15,817 nt of DNA. It comes from JBOGWP01 sp050693875 (GTDB lineage: Bacteria > Actinomycetota > CADDZG01 > JAHWKV01 > JBOGWP01). The stretch lies in NCBI GenBank assembly GCA_050693875.1, contig JBOGWP010000006.1:1-15817 (forward strand). Direction: 5' to 3'. Both the position numbers and the translations under genes were made by a program. Every line of letters starts with the position of its first letter. Position 1 is the stretch's first letter. Of this stretch, positions 13,433-15,817 are shown in pieces. Under the pieces are notes generated by a model. The model worked only from the letters and a program-made list of their open reading frames with translations. It was not told the origin of the DNA and did no database searches.

Positions 13433-14281
13433 GTGCGTCGAGCGTTCCTCATCGCGGCGCTGTCGATCGGCCTCGTCGCAGCCGTCCTGCCCACGGCAGC
13501 GATTGCCGGGCATCCAAACGATCATGTCGCCCTCCTGGTGGGTCTGGATCACTTCCTTGGGCGGACCCGGCCCAATTTCGGTTCACTGGGCGACGTCAAC
13601 GACATGCAGATGCTGCTGCTGCAACGGGGATGGCGTCCCGAGCGTATCCGCGTACTGACTGATTCGGGCGCGAGGGCGGCCGACATCCGCTCGGGGTTGC
13701 AGTGGCTGGTGGACAACTGCGAGGAGCGCTCATGGTGCGTCTTTCACTACTCCGGTCACGTGAAGCAGATGAACAAGGATCGCGACCGCGACGGCGAGGC
13801 CGTGGACGAGTTCCTCTGGCCCTACGACAACCAGTTCATCTCCGACGGAGAGCTCGCCGGATACTTAAGGCAGCTTCGCGGGTACGCCTTGATCAGCATC
13901 TCGGGCTGCGAGGCCGCCGGCTTCGACGACGGTGTCTCGAGCCCCCGGCGCCTCTTCGTGGCGTCGTCCCAGGAGCCCGAGAAGTCCTACGAGTACCCGG
14001 CATGGTCGAACACGGTTTTCACAGGGTTGATGGTGGACCAGGCGACCCTACAAGGGCAGGGCGACGCCGACCGCAACGGCCGAACCAGCTTCGATGAGGC
14101 CTTCCGGTACGCCTCGGAGCGGGCGCCGCAGATGACCAGCGGGCAGAAGAAGGGGCCGCAGCACCCCTACCGCGCCGGCGGCTCGGAGGTGCCGGACCTC
14201 TTCGATCCCCCGCGCCCGCCGCCCCCGCCGCCCGCTCCGGCGGCGGCACCGAAGACCTGCCTGCTGTTCATCTGCCTGTAG
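13433..14281 (+). CDS. Secreted caspase-fold (peptidase C14-like) protein
   Basis: A 282-residue protein starting at GTG 13433, with GGGGGAG 4 nt upstream. The frame is open further left, but the chosen start gives a clear signal peptide (VRRAFLIAALSIGLVAAVLPTAAIA, cleavage near residue 25). The caspase/metacaspase fold follows: HVALLVGLDHFL (31-42), LGDVNDMQMLLLQRGW (52-67), the catalytic-His strand VFHYSGHV (103-110, H109), DGEAVDEFLWPYDN (120-133), and the Cys strand ISISGCEAAGF (154-164, C159). Family members usually have SGHG and D-x-C; here both are altered, so activity is likely but unproven. GDADRNGRTSFDEAF (210-224) is an EF-hand-like calcium loop (D211, D213, N215, E222). The end is a Pro-rich stretch and a short hydrophobic CLLFICL. 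It is divergent from the ECF sigma gene. Substrate is unknown. Confidence 0.85.
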   Translation: MRRAFLIAALSIGLVAAVLPTAAIAGHPNDHVALLVGLDHFLGRTRPNFGSLGDVNDMQMLLLQRGWRPERIRVLTDSGARAADIRSGLQWLVDNCEERSWCVFHYSGHVKQMNKDRDRDGEAVDEFLWPYDNQFISDGELAGYLRQLRGYALISISGCEAAGFDDGVSSPRRLFVASSQEPEKSYEYPAWSNTVFTGLMVDQATLQGQGDADRNGRTSFDEAFRYASERAPQMTSGQKKGPQHPYRAGGSEVPDLFDPPRPPPPPPAPAAAPKTCLLFICL

Positions 14282-14365
14282 GCAGGGAGCCGCGGCCCCG
14301 ATGTCGCATTCTCTGCGCTGAGCGTCGCGGTTGCCGCATCGCTGATTGGCAACAAACGAACTGCT

Positions 14366-14378
14366 CCGGCAGGGCCGG
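14366..14378. terminator. Short hairpin between convergent genes
   Basis: CCGGC-AGG-GCCGG forms a 5-bp stem just past the HxlR-type stop, in the 102-bp gap between the convergent caspase-like and HxlR-type genes. It is weak evidence for termination and has no T-tract. Confidence 0.25.
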
Positions 14379-14383
14379 TCGGC

Positions 14384-14809
14384 TCAGACGAACCCGAGCT
14401 CGGAGTCCTCCTGCTCGTCGACCGGGCGTGAACAGGTCGGGCAGAACCAGCGGGTCTCCAATGGGGTTCCACACGCATCGTGAAGCGGTGCGTGGGCGTC
14501 CTCGGCGTGCCCCGCCCCCCACTGCGCGAGCAGCCGGATGGCCCCGGCGAGCTCGCGTCCGCTGGCCGTGAGGTCGTAGACGAGGCGCAGGGGCCGCTGC
14601 GAGTAGGGAGTGGCGACCACGACGCGCTCCCGCTCGAGGTGCTTGAGTCGCTGCGACAGGATGTTGGGGGCGATCCCGGGCAGGTCGTCCACCAGCTCGT
14701 TGAAGCGACGGGGACCACGGAGCAGTGCGTCGACGACGAGAAGGGTCCAGCGATCCCCGACGCGGTCCACTGCCTCGGCCAGCGGCGAGCCTCGCTCCGG
14801 AGCTTTCAT
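14384..14809 (-). CDS. HxlR-family winged-helix transcriptional regulator
   Basis: A 141-residue DNA-binding regulator. Residues 9-100 are the HxlR/MarR-like winged helix: PLAEAVDRVGDRWTLLVVDALLRGPRRFNELVDDLPGIAPNILSQRLKHLERERVVVATPYSQRPLRLVYDLTASGREL is a near-textbook match, covering the recognition helix (IAPNILSQRLKHLE) and the wing (YSQRPLRLVYDLT). The tail carries H110, C113, C123 and C126 (HDACGTPLE...FCPTC), a zinc-ribbon-like set seen in some actinobacterial members. HxlR regulators often sense electrophiles or redox state and control a divergent or adjacent gene. Here the upstream neighbour is the broken anti-sigma-like gene on the same strand (62 bp away), so the target is not obvious. 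ATG at 14809 has AGGATG about 9 nt upstream. Confidence 0.9.
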   Translation of the reverse strand: MKAPERGSPLAEAVDRVGDRWTLLVVDALLRGPRRFNELVDDLPGIAPNILSQRLKHLERERVVVATPYSQRPLRLVYDLTASGRELAGAIRLLAQWGAGHAEDAHAPLHDACGTPLETRWFCPTCSRPVDEQEDSELGFV

Positions 14810-14871
14810 CGCACATTCATCCTACGACCGCCCTCCAAGCGAGACGGGAGGACCGGCGGGGTCGCCGGAGG

Positions 14872-15814
14872 TCAGGCGAGGGAGACGTGCAGCCGGACGG
14901 CCGTCCGGCCGGGCCCCGACTCGATCTGCAGCATGTCGACAAGCTGGCGGGCAACCAACAGCCCGCGCCCCGACTCCAGCTCGTCGGTCGGGGGCAGGTA
15001 GCCGGCGACGGGAGGCACCGGTCGGTCCCCGCGATTCTTCGATCTGGCACATGAAGCGACGGTCGCCCGCCCACGCCCACACGATTGTCGGGCCCCGTCC
15101 ATGCACGAAGGCGTTGCTGATCGCCTCGTTGGCGGCGAGAGAAGGTCCATCACCTGCTCGTCCGCAACGCCGGCACGCAGGGCCTCCGCACGAACCCGCG
15201 CGCCGCATGCAGATACATCGCTTGACGTCGGCAAGCGATGCCGCATCCGCCGGCGAAGCCGAGAGCGGGGGATTCACGCGGCGCCGCAGCTCCTTCGGTC
15301 GCTCGTGCCCGTCGTTGGGCCGGACGCCAGCGTTGTCCTCGACCAGCGGGTGCGTGTGGCGCGCACCATCGAGTAGAGACTCGTCAGCCGGGCTGCGTCG
15401 TACAGGCAGACGAGGGTGACGGGGAACGGCGCGAGGACCGCGTTGAGCACGGACTCGACCCCTGCCACTCCGAGACGAACTCGGGCGGGCCCGGCGGCCA
15501 CACCAGCTCCCCAGCCAGCCAGATGGAACGCAGGTCCGACTGCACCATCTGAGAGACCAGGTCGACCTGCGGGCGGGATGCGGATACCACTCGTACGTAT
15601 CCGCCAGGTGGACGTTGCCGTTCGGGTTCCCGAGCGCATCACGCAGCGCCGCTACGTTGACGCCGCGTGCCGCCACGAACACGAACTCTTCCTTCTCCAT
15701 GGCGTTGGTGACCTACGGGACCATGTAATCGAGGAAGTCCTGCGTGCTCGTATAGAGCAGTGCAGGGTGTCGAGATGTTCGCCCCCCGCTTGCGCCAGAG
15801 CCGACCCCGCCCAT
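14872..15814 (-). pseudogene. Broken MEDS-HATPase anti-sigma-factor-like gene
   Basis: Joining frames recovers one protein of about 310 residues. Possible ATG at 15814; then LLYTSTQDFLDYMVP, TAG stop (15715-15713), FVFVAARGVNVAALRDAL, DTYEWYPHP. Next frame: QVDLVSQMVQSDLRSIWLAGE and PPEFVSEWQ. Next: VESVLNAVLAPFPVTLVCLYD, typical of an N-terminal MEDS sensory domain. Next: HTHPLVEDNAGVRPNDG. Then an RsbW-like ATPase: RAEALRAGVADEQVMDLL, N-box LAANEAISNAFVHG, and the end LESGRGLLVARQLVDMLQI to TGA at 14874. Frame changes lie near 15572, 15462, 15385, 15195, 15139 and 15030; four behave like one missing base and two like one extra. If intact it would be a serine-kinase-type anti-sigma factor. 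As read it cannot give a full product. It may be a true recent pseudogene or a low-quality stretch of sequence. The gene may start beyond the window. Confidence 0.85.
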
Positions 15815-15817
15815 GGC

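Overview
The window looks like chromosomal DNA of a very GC-rich Actinomycetota. The signs are actinobacterial-style MutY and GlgP, several GTG starts, mostly TGA stops, an LPXTG surface protein with a VLGxQ...LPKTG tail, an HxlR regulator with a zinc-ribbon-like tail, and MEDS/ATPase anti-sigma remains. A Thermoleophilia-like lineage is a guess from gene content, not a demonstrated placement. I see no tRNA, rRNA, CRISPR array, IS element or phage gene.

Layout. (1) 1-2245: a 62-residue acidic protein of unknown function (+), then a membrane acyltransferase-3 protein (-) carrying an extra four-helix DUF4383-like domain. (2) 2399-3439: a phosphotransferase-fold protein (+), divergent from the acyltransferase. 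(3) 9820 down to 3500, all on the minus strand: a GH38 alpha-mannosidase, an alpha-glucan phosphorylase and MutY adenine glycosylase. The last two overlap by four bases (GTGA). (4) 13181 down to 10035, minus strand: an ECF sigma factor with an unusual membrane and Pro/Ala-rich C-terminal extension, followed by a three-repeat LPXTG surface protein with a long, strongly structured leader. A GC-rich hairpin closes this unit. (5) 13433-14281 (+): a secreted caspase-fold protein divergent from the sigma gene. (6) 14384-15814, minus strand: an HxlR-type regulator and the remains of a MEDS-HATPase anti-sigma-like gene broken by one stop codon and six frame changes.

How they may work together. The mannosidase and phosphorylase fit cytoplasmic breakdown of mannosides and alpha-glucans; MutY is probably a passenger in the same transcript. 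The sigma factor, LPXTG protein and secreted caspase-fold protein sit side by side and all point at the cell surface. This is the most plausible candidate here for an undescribed signalling or surface module, but the functional link is inferred from position only. The most unusual non-coding signal is the leader of the surface-protein gene (11579-11688), which folds into nested stems and contains duplicated GGGAACCC and GGGGAGC blocks.
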